Assembly (NCBI GenBank): GCA_900114885.1
Contig: FOUN01000017.1
Coordinates: 1-57,172, forward strand
DNA: 57,172 bases
Direction: 5' to 3'
Source of the DNA: Psychrobacillus psychrodurans
Lineage (GTDB): Bacteria; Bacillota; Bacilli; Bacillales_A; Planococcaceae
The first letter of the stretch is position 1. The number at the start of each line of letters is the position of its first letter. Below, piece after piece: positions 31,972 to 39,344 of the stretch. The translations under genes and the position numbers were made by a program. The notes below the pieces were generated by a model. The model did not search any database. It was not told the DNA's origin and was given only the letters and a program-made list of their open reading frames with translations.

Positions 31972-32124
31972 TCACCCCGCGGAACGCTCCAGCTGAAACG
32001 GAAATCAGAAGTATTTATATTCGGTAGATTTGATCCCTTAATTTCCAGGTGCGCTGGAATCTTTAGTAATACCAATTAGAAATTAAATAGTTTCTTATAA
32101 AATTAGAAAAAAATCATGGTAGTT

Positions 32125-32153
32125 GTCATGCTTTTTTTTTATGCGCATACAAT
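32125..32153 (+). promoter_or_regulatory. SigE promoter of yabPQ
   Basis: GTCATGCT (32125-32132), 13-base spacer, CATACAAT (32146-32153). The -10 is an exact mother-cell SigE consensus and the -35 matches GTCATATT in 6 of 8. yabP is SigE dependent in B. subtilis. Confidence 0.75.
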
Positions 32154-32183
32154 AAAGTAGGACAAGGAGAGGAGAGAGTATAT

Positions 32184-32486
32184 ATGCAATATCAAGCAGA
32201 AAACCAAACTATCACAATTCCATCGGGGGACCACTTGATTTCTCTTAGAAATCGTAAACGTATGGACCTGACATCTGTAAAATCTATTGAAAGATTCGAT
32301 CAACAAGAATTTTATGTGAGAACTTCTCAAGGTATACTTCACATCAAGGGAGAAGACTTAAAAATTGTCCATCTGGATGTTGATAAAGGATTACTAACAC
32401 TGGAAGGAATCGTTCGGGCGATGCAATATGATGAAGAGCAAAGTTTAGACGGCGCTAGAGGATTACTTCATAAATTATTCGGATGA
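32184..32486 (+). CDS. yabP: Spore cortex protein YabP
   Basis: A 100-residue protein of the YabP family (ISLRNRKRMDLTSVKSIERFD, GILHIKGEDLKIVHLDVDKG, LEGIVRAMQY), made in the mother cell and required with YabQ for cortex synthesis in B. subtilis. A SigE promoter lies 30 bases upstream; GGAGAGGAGAG is the ribosome binding region. ATGA overlap with yabQ. Confidence 0.93.
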   Translation: MQYQAENQTITIPSGDHLISLRNRKRMDLTSVKSIERFDQQEFYVRTSQGILHIKGEDLKIVHLDVDKGLLTLEGIVRAMQYDEEQSLDGARGLLHKLFG

Positions 32487-32980
32487 CACTCTCATTACAA
32501 TTCTTTAGTCTGTTACTAATGGTCTTTAGTGGGATATTGGTAGGGGCAATAATCGAAGGGACGCGCTTTGTAACGGGAAGTTTCCCTAGGCGTTCCTACG
32601 TTTATAAATATCGTATTGTTCTTGAAATATTTGTTTGGATTGCACTTGGACTATGTTCTTTTTTTGTACTTTTTGAAGTACGAGATGGCGTATGGAGAAT
32701 TTATGATCCGCTTGCACAAATTGTAGGTATTCTCTTATACGATCAATTATTTCAACCAGTGTTTCGTCTAATTGGTAGAATCTTTTTACGCCTAATCATC
32801 CAACCAATTTGGTGGATAATTTGTTTCATCTGGTTAGTAGTTAATAAAACTTTTTTGCTTATATGGACGCTTATCTCATTTATTTTCAAACCATTTCATT
32901 TTTTATTTCAAAAAACGTGGCATTTGGCCCTTCAGAAAAAGCCAAACATGCGTTATAATAGAAAGTACACTAAAAAATGA
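32483..32980 (+). CDS. yabQ: Spore cortex biosynthesis membrane protein YabQ
   Basis: A 165-residue integral membrane protein with about five hydrophobic helices and a basic tail. The early G-x-x-x-G helix and FPRRSYVYKYRIVLEIFVWI loop match the YabQ family. YabQ localises to the outer forespore membrane in B. subtilis and is needed for cortex. It starts in the ATGA overlap with yabP. TTATAAT near 32953 could help drive divIC. Confidence 0.9.
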   Translation: MTLSLQFFSLLLMVFSGILVGAIIEGTRFVTGSFPRRSYVYKYRIVLEIFVWIALGLCSFFVLFEVRDGVWRIYDPLAQIVGILLYDQLFQPVFRLIGRIFLRLIIQPIWWIICFIWLVVNKTFLLIWTLISFIFKPFHFLFQKTWHLALQKKPNMRYNRKYTKK

Positions 32981-33004
32981 AATAGTTTGATAGGAGAGAG
33001 CAAA

Positions 33005-33400
33005 ATGAGTGAGAAGCAAAGAAACGTACCTGTAAAGAAACAAATTGCATCGATTAATACTGATTATGTTCGCTCTATCGAACGCCAAGAAAATCGAAAT
33101 AAAGCAAAAAAGGTTCGTTTAGCGAGAAGATTATTCATGTTTACAATTTTATCTGTTGCACTAGTTGGATTGTTAATATCTACCTTACTGAACAGTAAAA
33201 GTGCATATGAAGAAAAACAATTGCAAAAAGAGCAAGTGGCTCAAGAGTTGGAGCAAGTGAAAGAAGAGCAAGAAATGCTTAAAGTGCAAATTTCAAAGTT
33301 GAACGACGATGAGTACATTGGCAAACTATTAAGAAAGCAGTATTTCCTTTCAGAGGAGGGTGAAATTATATTCACTTTACCTGGTAAAGAGGAAAAATAA
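33005..33400 (+). CDS. divIC: Septum formation initiator DivIC
   Basis: A 131-residue bitopic division protein of the FtsB/DivIC family: basic cytoplasmic N-terminus (1-45), one membrane helix (about 48-68), an extracellular coiled coil (EEKQLQKEQVAQELEQVKEE) and a short C-terminal domain with EYIGKLLRKQYFLSEEGEI. It works with DivIB and FtsL at the septum. ATG 33005 follows GGAGAGAG; an upstream in-frame TTG 32987 would overlap that site. Confidence 0.93.
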   Translation: MSEKQRNVPVKKQIASINTDYVRSIERQENRNKAKKVRLARRLFMFTILSVALVGLLISTLLNSKSAYEEKQLQKEQVAQELEQVKEEQEMLKVQISKLNDDEYIGKLLRKQYFLSEEGEIIFTLPGKEEK

Positions 33401-33416
33401 TTTTAAAAAACCAAAA

Positions 33417-33449
33417 GCAAAAGAGTAGTCTTATTGACACTCTTTTTTT
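33417..33449 (+). terminator. Terminator after divIC, overlapping the yabR promoter
   Basis: AAAAGAGT / ACTCTTTT around a 12-base loop, with T7. Its descending arm and loop contain the TTGACA of the next promoter. Confidence 0.65.
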
Positions 33450-33461
33450 GTTAGCTATAAT
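33434..33461 (+). promoter_or_regulatory. SigA promoter of yabR
   Basis: TTGACA (33434-33439), 16-base spacer, TATAAT (33456-33461), both consensus. Overlaps the divIC terminator hairpin. Confidence 0.8.
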
Positions 33462-33539
33462 AAGGGTAGGGATTTGTATGTAAAAAGCATATAAGTTCGA
33501 AAAAGAGTCGCTTAAATTTTAAGGAGGAGCATTTTTTTT

Positions 33540-33974
33540 ATGTCAATTGAAGTAGGCAGCAAGGTAGAAGGTAAAGTAACAGGAATCACAAATTTCGGAG
33601 CATTCGTCGAACTACCAGGAGGCTCAACAGGTCTAGTTCACATTAGTGAAGTGGCGGACAATTATGTAAAAGATATTAATGAGCATCTGAAGGTTGGAGA
33701 TGTTGTTGAAGTTAAGGTGATGAATGTTGAAGCGGATGGCAAAATCGGATTATCTATTCGAAAAGCAAAGCCTCAAGCGGAAAGACCAGAGAGACCCGAA
33801 CGTCCTCAACGTCCACGTGGTGGCAATAATCGTCCAAATGATCGCGATCGTCCAATGAAAGAGAATTTTGAGCAAAAAATGACTAGATTCTTGAAGGATA
33901 GCGAAGATCGTTTGTCTACGTTAAAGCGCGCGACAGAATCTAAGCGCGGTGGCAGAGGCGCTAAAAGAGGATAA
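33540..33974 (+). CDS. yabR: S1 RNA-binding domain protein YabR
   Basis: A 144-residue general-stress-type S1 protein. Residues 1-72 form one S1 OB fold (GSKVEGKVTGITNFGAFVEL, GLVHISEVADNYVKDI, VEVKVMNVEADGKIGLSI). The C-terminal half is Arg/Pro/Gly-rich (RPERPERPQRPRGG) and basic, probably RNA binding. GGAGGAG lies 12 bases before the ATG. A long leader of about 70 bases separates promoter and gene. Confidence 0.92.
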   Translation: MSIEVGSKVEGKVTGITNFGAFVELPGGSTGLVHISEVADNYVKDINEHLKVGDVVEVKVMNVEADGKIGLSIRKAKPQAERPERPERPQRPRGGNNRPNDRDRPMKENFEQKMTRFLKDSEDRLSTLKRATESKRGGRGAKRG

Positions 33975-34015
33975 TTTGCTGTCTGTTTTAAAAGTAGAAA
34001 AAATGTCATATAGAT

Positions 34016-34052
34016 GAAAAGGTGTTTGGCTTTGCTAACACCTTTTTTTTGT
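34016..34052 (+). terminator. Terminator after yabR
   Basis: AAGGTGTT / AACACCTT (34019-34026 with 34037-34044) followed by T7. Confidence 0.85.
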
Positions 34053-34190
34053 ACACAAAATATGAGATTCAGCATATCCTTAAAGTAAGGTGAACTCTAG
34101 TATTTATATAAACATAAATAATTTCATAACTAATTTGTTATGAGACTAACTCACATTGGTATTCTTTGATCTTTCAAGGAGGTTTTTAAG

Positions 34191-35396
34191 TTGGATGCAA
34201 TTGATGTACTAACGAATAAAGAACATATAAAAGCATATTATCAACCAATTTTTAGTGCGGACGAACATATTGTTGTTGCTTATGAAGTTTTAGGAAAGCT
34301 TATTAATAAAGAAAAGCTTATTAATTTAAACACTTTAGCATATGATGAGGATATTCCAGTAGAGTATCGTGTTGAAATTGAACATAAAATACTTCGTTTA
34401 GCCCTTTCAGAGTTAATGGAAAAGACAAAAGACTACGATATATATTTACCATGCAACGCAAATTTACTCATACTAGATTATGGAGAGAGTTACTTCAATA
34501 TTTTAAATGAGTATGTCTCAGAGGATTCACTTTCACGAATTGTACTTGTCCTTTCAGAACATGATTATAAAGGTGATTTTAGCCAACTTAGTAATATACT
34601 CAGATATTACCGTACATACGGTATGAAAATAGCTATAAATCAAGTAGGTTCTGAAAGTCATATAGATTATATAAAAATGTTGTCACCAAATATATTAAAA
34701 GTAAATATAGAAAAACTGACCTATGAATCGTGGAGTGCGCAAAATGACTTATTTGCTTCCTTAGGATCGCTGGCTCGTAAAATGGGAGCAAATATGTTGT
34801 TTGAAGGAATTGATAGTGTGCATCAACTTCAATTTGCTTGGAAAAATGGAGGGCGATATTATCAAGGGAAGTATCTAGCGGATGCTCAGAGAGACATAAT
34901 TTTAAAAGATTTGCTAAAAGATCATTTCAAAGAGAAGTGTCAACAATTTATTACGACAGAAAAGCGATTACTTGAAGAAAAATACAATGAATTGAAAAAC
35001 CTGCAAAATATGTTAGAAAAAGCAGTTGAGCTTATAAATCCGAATAGTGAAAATGTAGCGCAATTATTATTACTTGCAGAAGAACTAGATGATTGTTCAT
35101 TCCGAATATATATTTGTGATGAAGACGGATTCCAAATTTCTCCTAATATTATGCGTGTCGACAAAAAATGGGATGTGCAAGAAGATGCAGTAAATAAAAA
35201 CTGGAGTTGGCGTCCATATTTTTTAAAAACTATTATAAAAATGCGTAATGACCAAAGCGGTGAGTTTTCAGACATGTATAGTGACATTGTTACGGGCGAA
35301 ATGATGCGTACTTTCTCAATCCCTCTTAATAATAGTGAGTACTTGTTTATTGATATATCGTACGACTATTTGTTTAGACATAATATTTTTAGGTAG
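34191..35396 (+). CDS. YkuI-like protein: degenerate EAL domain plus YkuI C-terminal domain
   Basis: A 401-residue cytoplasmic protein resembling B. subtilis YkuI in length and layout. Residues 1-240 are an EAL fold (YYQPIFSADEH, YEVLGKL with Glu32, GGRYYQGKYL). A helix leads to a PAS-like C-terminal domain (about 285-401: DDCSFRIYICDEDG, WSWRPYFLKTI). The EAL metal-binding DD pair (DDFG in active enzymes, DN in YkuI as I recall it) is Asn150-Gln151 here (IAINQVGSES), and the LKID motif is LKVN, so c-di-GMP hydrolysis is unlikely; a c-di-GMP sensor role is plausible. TTG 34191 follows AGGAGG. ykuI is not in this neighbourhood in B. subtilis. Confidence 0.82.
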   Translation: MDAIDVLTNKEHIKAYYQPIFSADEHIVVAYEVLGKLINKEKLINLNTLAYDEDIPVEYRVEIEHKILRLALSELMEKTKDYDIYLPCNANLLILDYGESYFNILNEYVSEDSLSRIVLVLSEHDYKGDFSQLSNILRYYRTYGMKIAINQVGSESHIDYIKMLSPNILKVNIEKLTYESWSAQNDLFASLGSLARKMGANMLFEGIDSVHQLQFAWKNGGRYYQGKYLADAQRDIILKDLLKDHFKEKCQQFITTEKRLLEEKYNELKNLQNMLEKAVELINPNSENVAQLLLLAEELDDCSFRIYICDEDGFQISPNIMRVDKKWDVQEDAVNKNWSWRPYFLKTIIKMRNDQSGEFSDMYSDIVTGEMMRTFSIPLNNSEYLFIDISYDYLFRHNIFR

Positions 35397-35463
35397 GCTT
35401 AGTCGCTTCCATAATTACTTGTCTCCTTTGAAAAATACGGATTGACTAAAGCGAAATTGAGCG

Positions 35464-35492
35464 TTGTACAGATTTCACTATATAACTATACT
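35464..35492 (+). promoter_or_regulatory. SigA promoter of the DinB-family gene
   Basis: TTGTAC (35464-35469), 17-base spacer, TATACT (35487-35492), 37 bases before the start codon. Confidence 0.55.
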
Positions 35493-35528
35493 TTTGGCCA
35501 AGGTATATAAATAAATGGGGGTTATCCT

Positions 35529-35978
35529 GTGAAAAAAGAAGAGCTACTTAGAGCGCATGGTGAATATATCCAGTGGCTTGACACTTTGACTACATTAGAC
35601 GAAATGACAGCAAATGCTCCATATGCCAAAGGGAAATGGTCACCAAATGAGATAATAATGCATCTTGCAGAATGGGATCGATTTACTCTAGAACAACGTT
35701 TGCCTAATATGAAAGAAGGTGAAAAGCTTGAAAGGTTTCCAGATTTCGAAACATTTAACGCAAAAGCCGCAGCCCTTGCGCATGAACAAGCATTTAAAGA
35801 AACCCTTTCTTTTGCAAAAAAACAACGTCAACATATTATCGAAAAGCTTCAGCAAACGAATGAAATAGAATGGGACAAAGCCTTTTACATTGGAGAAAGT
35901 AAATCCTCTATTCGTAGTTACTTCACCGGTTTTTTAGAGCATGACGACCATCACAGAGAACAAATCTCCTCCGTATAA
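35529..35978 (+). CDS. DinB-fold (DUF664-like) metal-binding protein
   Basis: A 149-residue four-helix DinB-superfamily protein. The likely metal ligands are His in IIMHLAEWDR (about 46) and the HDDHHREQI cluster near the C-terminus, the usual DinB triad. Members include bacillithiol and mycothiol transferases and proteins of unknown function; no substrate can be assigned. GTG 35529 follows ATGGGGG. It has its own promoter and a weak terminator. Confidence 0.8.
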   Translation: MKKEELLRAHGEYIQWLDTLTTLDEMTANAPYAKGKWSPNEIIMHLAEWDRFTLEQRLPNMKEGEKLERFPDFETFNAKAAALAHEQAFKETLSFAKKQRQHIIEKLQQTNEIEWDKAFYIGESKSSIRSYFTGFLEHDDHHREQISSV

Positions 35979-35987
35979 GTAGCGATT

Positions 35988-36018
35988 CAACCTCGATTTC
36001 CGATTGTGAGGTTTTATT
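35988..36018 (+). terminator. Weak terminator after the DinB-family gene
   Basis: AACCTC / GAGGTT around a 13-base loop, followed by TTATTTA. Short stem, so moderate support. Confidence 0.45.
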
Positions 36019-36049
36019 TAGGACTTCGACAAATTGTATATATCCAAAA

Positions 36050-36095
36050 ATAAAAAAGCAGTTCCTAAACATAGGTTTAGGAACTGCTTTTTATT
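36050..36095 (-). terminator. tRNA operon terminator
   Basis: AGCAGTTCCTAAAC / GTTTAGGAACTGCT (36057-36088 region) followed on the minus strand by TTTTTTATTTTT; the plus-strand side also has TTTTT. It ends the tRNA-Met/tRNA-Glu transcript. Confidence 0.9.
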
Positions 36096-36098
36096 AGA

Positions 36099-36170
36099 TG
36101 ACCCCTACGGGATTCGAACCCGTGTTACCGCCGTGAAAGGGCGGTGTCTTAACCGCTTGACCAAGGGGCC
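36099..36170 (-). tRNA. tRNA-Glu (anticodon TTC)
   Basis: Minus-strand cloverleaf of 72 bases: acceptor GGCCCCT / AGGGGTC, D arm, anticodon stem around CCCTTTCACGG with anticodon TTC, T arm GGGTTCGAATCCC, discriminator A. The CCA end is not encoded, so CCA must be added. Seven bases downstream of tRNA-Met. Confidence 0.96.
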
Positions 36171-36177
36171 GGAATTA

Positions 36178-36251
36178 TGGCGGCCGAGGGGATCGAACCC
36201 CCGACCTCACGGGTATGAACCGTACGCTCTAGCCAGCTGAGCTAGGCCGCC
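36178..36251 (-). tRNA. tRNA-Met (anticodon CAT)
   Basis: Minus-strand cloverleaf of 74 bases: acceptor GGCGGCC / GGCCGCC, D arm TAGCTCAGCTGG, anticodon loop GGTTCATACC with CAT, T arm GGGGGTTCGATCCCC. The fully paired first acceptor base pair (G-C) argues for elongator rather than initiator Met; a CAT-reading Ile tRNA is not excluded. CCA is not encoded. B. subtilis has a Met-Glu tRNA pair before spoIIE too. Confidence 0.93.
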
Positions 36252-36270
36252 GTTTTACCGAACAAATTAT

Positions 36271-36299
36271 ATATTACAATCGTTTTGTCGAAGTGTCAA
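36271..36299 (-). promoter_or_regulatory. Promoter of the tRNA-Met/Glu operon
   Basis: On the minus strand: TTGACA (36294-36299), 17-base spacer, TAATAT (36271-36276), 20 bases before tRNA-Met. The plus strand of the spacer carries TGTCGAA at 36286-36292, a perfect Spo0A-box sequence. Confidence 0.75.
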
Positions 36300-36379
36300 T
36301 GCTTCTTTAAAGGAATTTTATAAACATTAAAAGAAAGTTTGTTCCAAATAATTAAACTTTTTAGTTTATTAGCTGATGA

Positions 36380-36422
36380 CGTCGAAAAGTTATTTGAGAT
36401 ACATGTCAGAAACAGACATACT
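36380..36422 (+). promoter_or_regulatory. Putative Spo0A-activated promoter of spoIIE
   Basis: CGTCGAA (36380-36386; one mismatch to the 0A box TGTCGAA) lies just upstream of TTGAGA (36394-36399), 17-base spacer, CATACT (36417-36422). B. subtilis spoIIE uses SigA with Spo0A boxes near the -35. Other -10-like sequences (GATAAT 36432, TATACT 36441) leave the exact promoter open. Confidence 0.35.
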
Positions 36423-36477
36423 TTTTGAGACGATAATAGGTATACTTCCATCAATAGTTGAATAGGAGGTATTCGCT

Positions 36478-38853
36478 TTGAAGACGATTTATGAACAGGA
36501 ACAAAAACGCAGTATATCGTTGAGAAGAATCACGGAGGGTTTTAAAGCTAAAAGAATTACTCTTTTCTTTTCTATAGTTTTCCTACTACTCTCATTTTTT
36601 CTAGCACAGGTTGTATTGTTCGAGGCCTCAGTTCCGTTTTTTCTCCCCCTATGGGCTTTAGTTAATCTAAGGTTTCAACGCTTTGTACCTTGGACAGTTG
36701 TAGGTGCTATACTGGGTAGTTTTACTCTAGGGTTTGGACAAGTAATTATACATGCAATTCAGGCATTAATATTTCCATTTTATCAAAATCGATTTATTAA
36801 TAAAATTCCTTTACCTATATTTGTACTGTTAGATGTTGTATGTATACAGATTGTATGGCAGTTTATTTCGTATGGTGGAGAGATTCCAGTTTCTATTTGG
36901 TTAGCTATTGCATACGAAGGCTTATTAAGTTTATTCATGACAATATTTTTATTTCAGTTATTCCTTCCGTTTCCAGATTTATTGCATAAAAGGTGGACGG
37001 TAGAAAGAATGGGGGCGGCATTGCTCATAGGAGCACTTGTTTTAACTGGAATGTCTTCGTATATATTTGGATATGTTTCGATTCCGCTGATGGCAGCCCA
37101 TCTAGTAATTGCAGTGTCAGCAGCTATTGGCGGTGTACAACTTGCTACTGTAGTTGCGGTGCTTTCAGGTACGATATTAAGTATTTCTAAACTTAGCTTT
37201 AGCGGAATGATTGCAGTCTACGCGGTTACAGGCTTCCTAGCAGGACTGCATAAGCCTTTTGGAAGACTGTGGCAAGCCTTTAGTATGCTAGGCGCAACGT
37301 TTTTCTTTATTTTATATGACCGTACACTACCTCTAGACTCTGTTTATATAGGATCGCTTGTTATCGCCTCACTATTATTTTTTATTGTTCCTTCTTCATG
37401 GATTAAGCAATTGAGGAATCAGTTATATCCGGATACAACAAGTGTTTTGTTAAGAAGACAAAAGTGGATGACGGAAAAAGTAAATCATCAGCTCCAAGAA
37501 TTCCAGCATTTTGTCGACTTCATTACCAGATTTATATCGGAAAGATTTGACTCAAAAGCTTTGAGAAAAGATGAAAAAACAGAGCCACTACCTATTTGTC
37601 AATCGTGTTTTCAATACGAAAAGTGTTGGGGAGAGAAATCTAACGGTATGCCAGCATTGATAAAAGAGTGGGAGGAACAGCCTAAAAAATCTAGAATGCA
37701 AACAGAGACTAGAATTCAGTATAAATGTGTAAAACCAATTCAAGTGATGCATGAGTTGAAGGAAAAAGAAGCCAAACAACAGCTGACATATGAATTACAG
37801 CACGGAAAAAAGATGTTTGCACTCAAACTGAAAGATATGGGCAATCACATGAGTGAACTAATGAACAATTTGGAAAATAATATAACAATGTACTCGTCTC
37901 ATGAGGAAGTGATTAAACAAAAACTTCAACAAGCAAATATACCCTTCTTTCAAATAGACGTATTAAACATAGAGATTGGACAAATGGAGATTGTTTGTTG
38001 TTTACCTATTGAAGCACGAGCAAAAATGGTAGGAGAACGTTTAATAGTGCCTCTATTATATGAACTTTGGAATGAACCGTTTGAAATTACGGCTATGAAA
38101 GAAATCCACCACCCATATGAACATATTCAATTGACCTGTAAATCGTCCGTTCGTTTTCAAATTACGCATGATGTGTATACATCCTCTAGTAAAAATACAA
38201 TCTATTCGGGTGATGCCCACGCGGTGTTCCCGTTACACCCAGGTTTAATGGCGGTTATCTTATCGGATGGAATGGGGAATGATGTGGAAGCACACCGGGA
38301 AAGTAGACGTGTCATGCAGTTTATGAGGGAATGTTTAAATAAAAAAATGGATCCAGAAACAACAATGCATACCCTCCATTACATGATGAGTTTACAAAAC
38401 GACAATGATAGTTATGCGACAGTAGATCTGGCGCTGATAGATTTGCAAAAAGGGGAGTTATGGTCTTGGAAGGCTGGAAGTATGTCGACATATCTCATAC
38501 GTGGAAATGAAATGAGAAAAATAGAAAGCAAACACGTCCCATTCGGTTTCCTGCCGACCTTCTCGATTGAAGCTAGAAAAATGGACCTGAAAGACGGAGA
38601 TGTATTGGTCATGCTATCAGATGGTGTATTCTCAGGGAATACGACTGTCGAAAAACAGGAGCAATATTATCAAAAAATATTACAGGACCCATCCATGAAT
38701 GCAGAACGTTTTGTGAAAATGTTAGAAGAGACATACTCACTACCAGGGGACGATCGAACTGTTATTTTCATGCAAGTAGAGCATGTAGTACCAGAATGGT
38801 CCCTCTTCACACCACGTCAAACAGCCAAATACCAAGAAAAAATGGTACACTAA
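36478..38853 (+). CDS. spoIIE: Stage II sporulation protein E (PP2C phosphatase)
   Basis: Septal membrane phosphatase that dephosphorylates SpoIIAA to activate SigF in the forespore, and interacts with FtsZ. The 791-residue protein has about ten membrane helices (30-310), a central FtsZ-binding/oligomerisation region with CQSCFQYEKCW, and a C-terminal PP2C domain with metal-binding Asp597 in LSDGMGN and Asp715 in LSDGVFSG. TTG 36478 follows AGGAGG. In B. subtilis yabS and yabT follow; here repeats do. Confidence 0.97.
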   Translation: MKTIYEQEQKRSISLRRITEGFKAKRITLFFSIVFLLLSFFLAQVVLFEASVPFFLPLWALVNLRFQRFVPWTVVGAILGSFTLGFGQVIIHAIQALIFPFYQNRFINKIPLPIFVLLDVVCIQIVWQFISYGGEIPVSIWLAIAYEGLLSLFMTIFLFQLFLPFPDLLHKRWTVERMGAALLIGALVLTGMSSYIFGYVSIPLMAAHLVIAVSAAIGGVQLATVVAVLSGTILSISKLSFSGMIAVYAVTGFLAGLHKPFGRLWQAFSMLGATFFFILYDRTLPLDSVYIGSLVIASLLFFIVPSSWIKQLRNQLYPDTTSVLLRRQKWMTEKVNHQLQEFQHFVDFITRFISERFDSKALRKDEKTEPLPICQSCFQYEKCWGEKSNGMPALIKEWEEQPKKSRMQTETRIQYKCVKPIQVMHELKEKEAKQQLTYELQHGKKMFALKLKDMGNHMSELMNNLENNITMYSSHEEVIKQKLQQANIPFFQIDVLNIEIGQMEIVCCLPIEARAKMVGERLIVPLLYELWNEPFEITAMKEIHHPYEHIQLTCKSSVRFQITHDVYTSSSKNTIYSGDAHAVFPLHPGLMAVILSDGMGNDVEAHRESRRVMQFMRECLNKKMDPETTMHTLHYMMSLQNDNDSYATVDLALIDLQKGELWSWKAGSMSTYLIRGNEMRKIESKHVPFGFLPTFSIEARKMDLKDGDVLVMLSDGVFSGNTTVEKQEQYYQKILQDPSMNAERFVKMLEETYSLPGDDRTVIFMQVEHVVPEWSLFTPRQTAKYQEKMVH

Positions 38854-39235
38854 AAGAAAAGCGGAAGGTGCCTGTTAGCCTTGACAAGCGCTGGAAGACA
38901 AACGGTAAAGGCGTTCTTTGCCTTAACCGTCTGTCTGAAGCGACTCGAAAGGCTGGCACCTGCAGCTGGCCAGAAAAGAAAAGCGGAAGGTGCCTGTTAG
39001 CCTTGACAAGCGCTGGAAGACAAACGGTAAAGGCGTTCTTTGCCTTAACCGTCTGTCTGAAGCGACTCGAAAGGCTGGCACCTGCAGCTGGCCAGAAAAG
39101 AAAAGCGGAAGCGCCTATTTGGGGAATACAGTCTAAGAACGCGACGTCATGTCGCAACGACTGCATGACCACCATCCTGTGGGCCTCCGACATCGCTGGA
39201 AGAATTTCGTGGAAAGGCGTCCTTTGCCTTTCCAA
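38852..39235 (+). repeat. Tandem repeat array: two identical 122-bp units plus a divergent third
   Basis: Bases 38852-38973 and 38974-39095 are identical 122-bp units (GCGG landmark at 38861, 38983 and 39105, exactly 122 apart). Each reads AAAAGCGGAAGGTGCC, GCTGGAAG, AAAGGCGTTCTTTGCC, GAAGCGACTCGAAAGGCTGG, CAGCTGGCC. The third unit (from 39096) carries a different, longer middle with GACGTCATGTCGCAACG and ends after CTTTGCC. Same family as 27643-27967, opposite strand. Long frames through it are a by-product of 122-bp repetition and are not genes. Confidence 0.93.
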
Positions 39236-39344
39236 AAATCTTAAGCTCTTGAGAAGTAAAAAGCGAGTGATGAGTAAATGTCCGCATAGTCCAAGTACTG
39301 GCGGACTATTTACAAAAAGCATGATCAATAATTGAGGTGAAAAG
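39236..39344. other. Spacer before tilS with a hairpin
   Basis: GTAAATGTCCGC (39274-39285) pairs with GCGGAC-TATTTAC (39301-39313), one bulge, 15-base loop. It has no T run and lies 31 bases before tilS, so it may be a structured leader or repeat remnant rather than a terminator. Confidence 0.5.

Larger units (their letters stand above)
31421..32017 (+). repeat. Composite repeat, right copy
   Basis: About 600 bases homologous in inverse orientation to 27057-27600, running from TCAAAACTTGTTTCTAATG to CGGAAATCAGAAGTATTTA. It holds three hairpins: 31496-31535 (18-bp arms, one mismatch), 31652-31675 (CTCACGAA / TTCGTGAG) and 31928-31971. No gene is supported in the 790 bases between rqcP and yabP. 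Confidence 0.8.
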
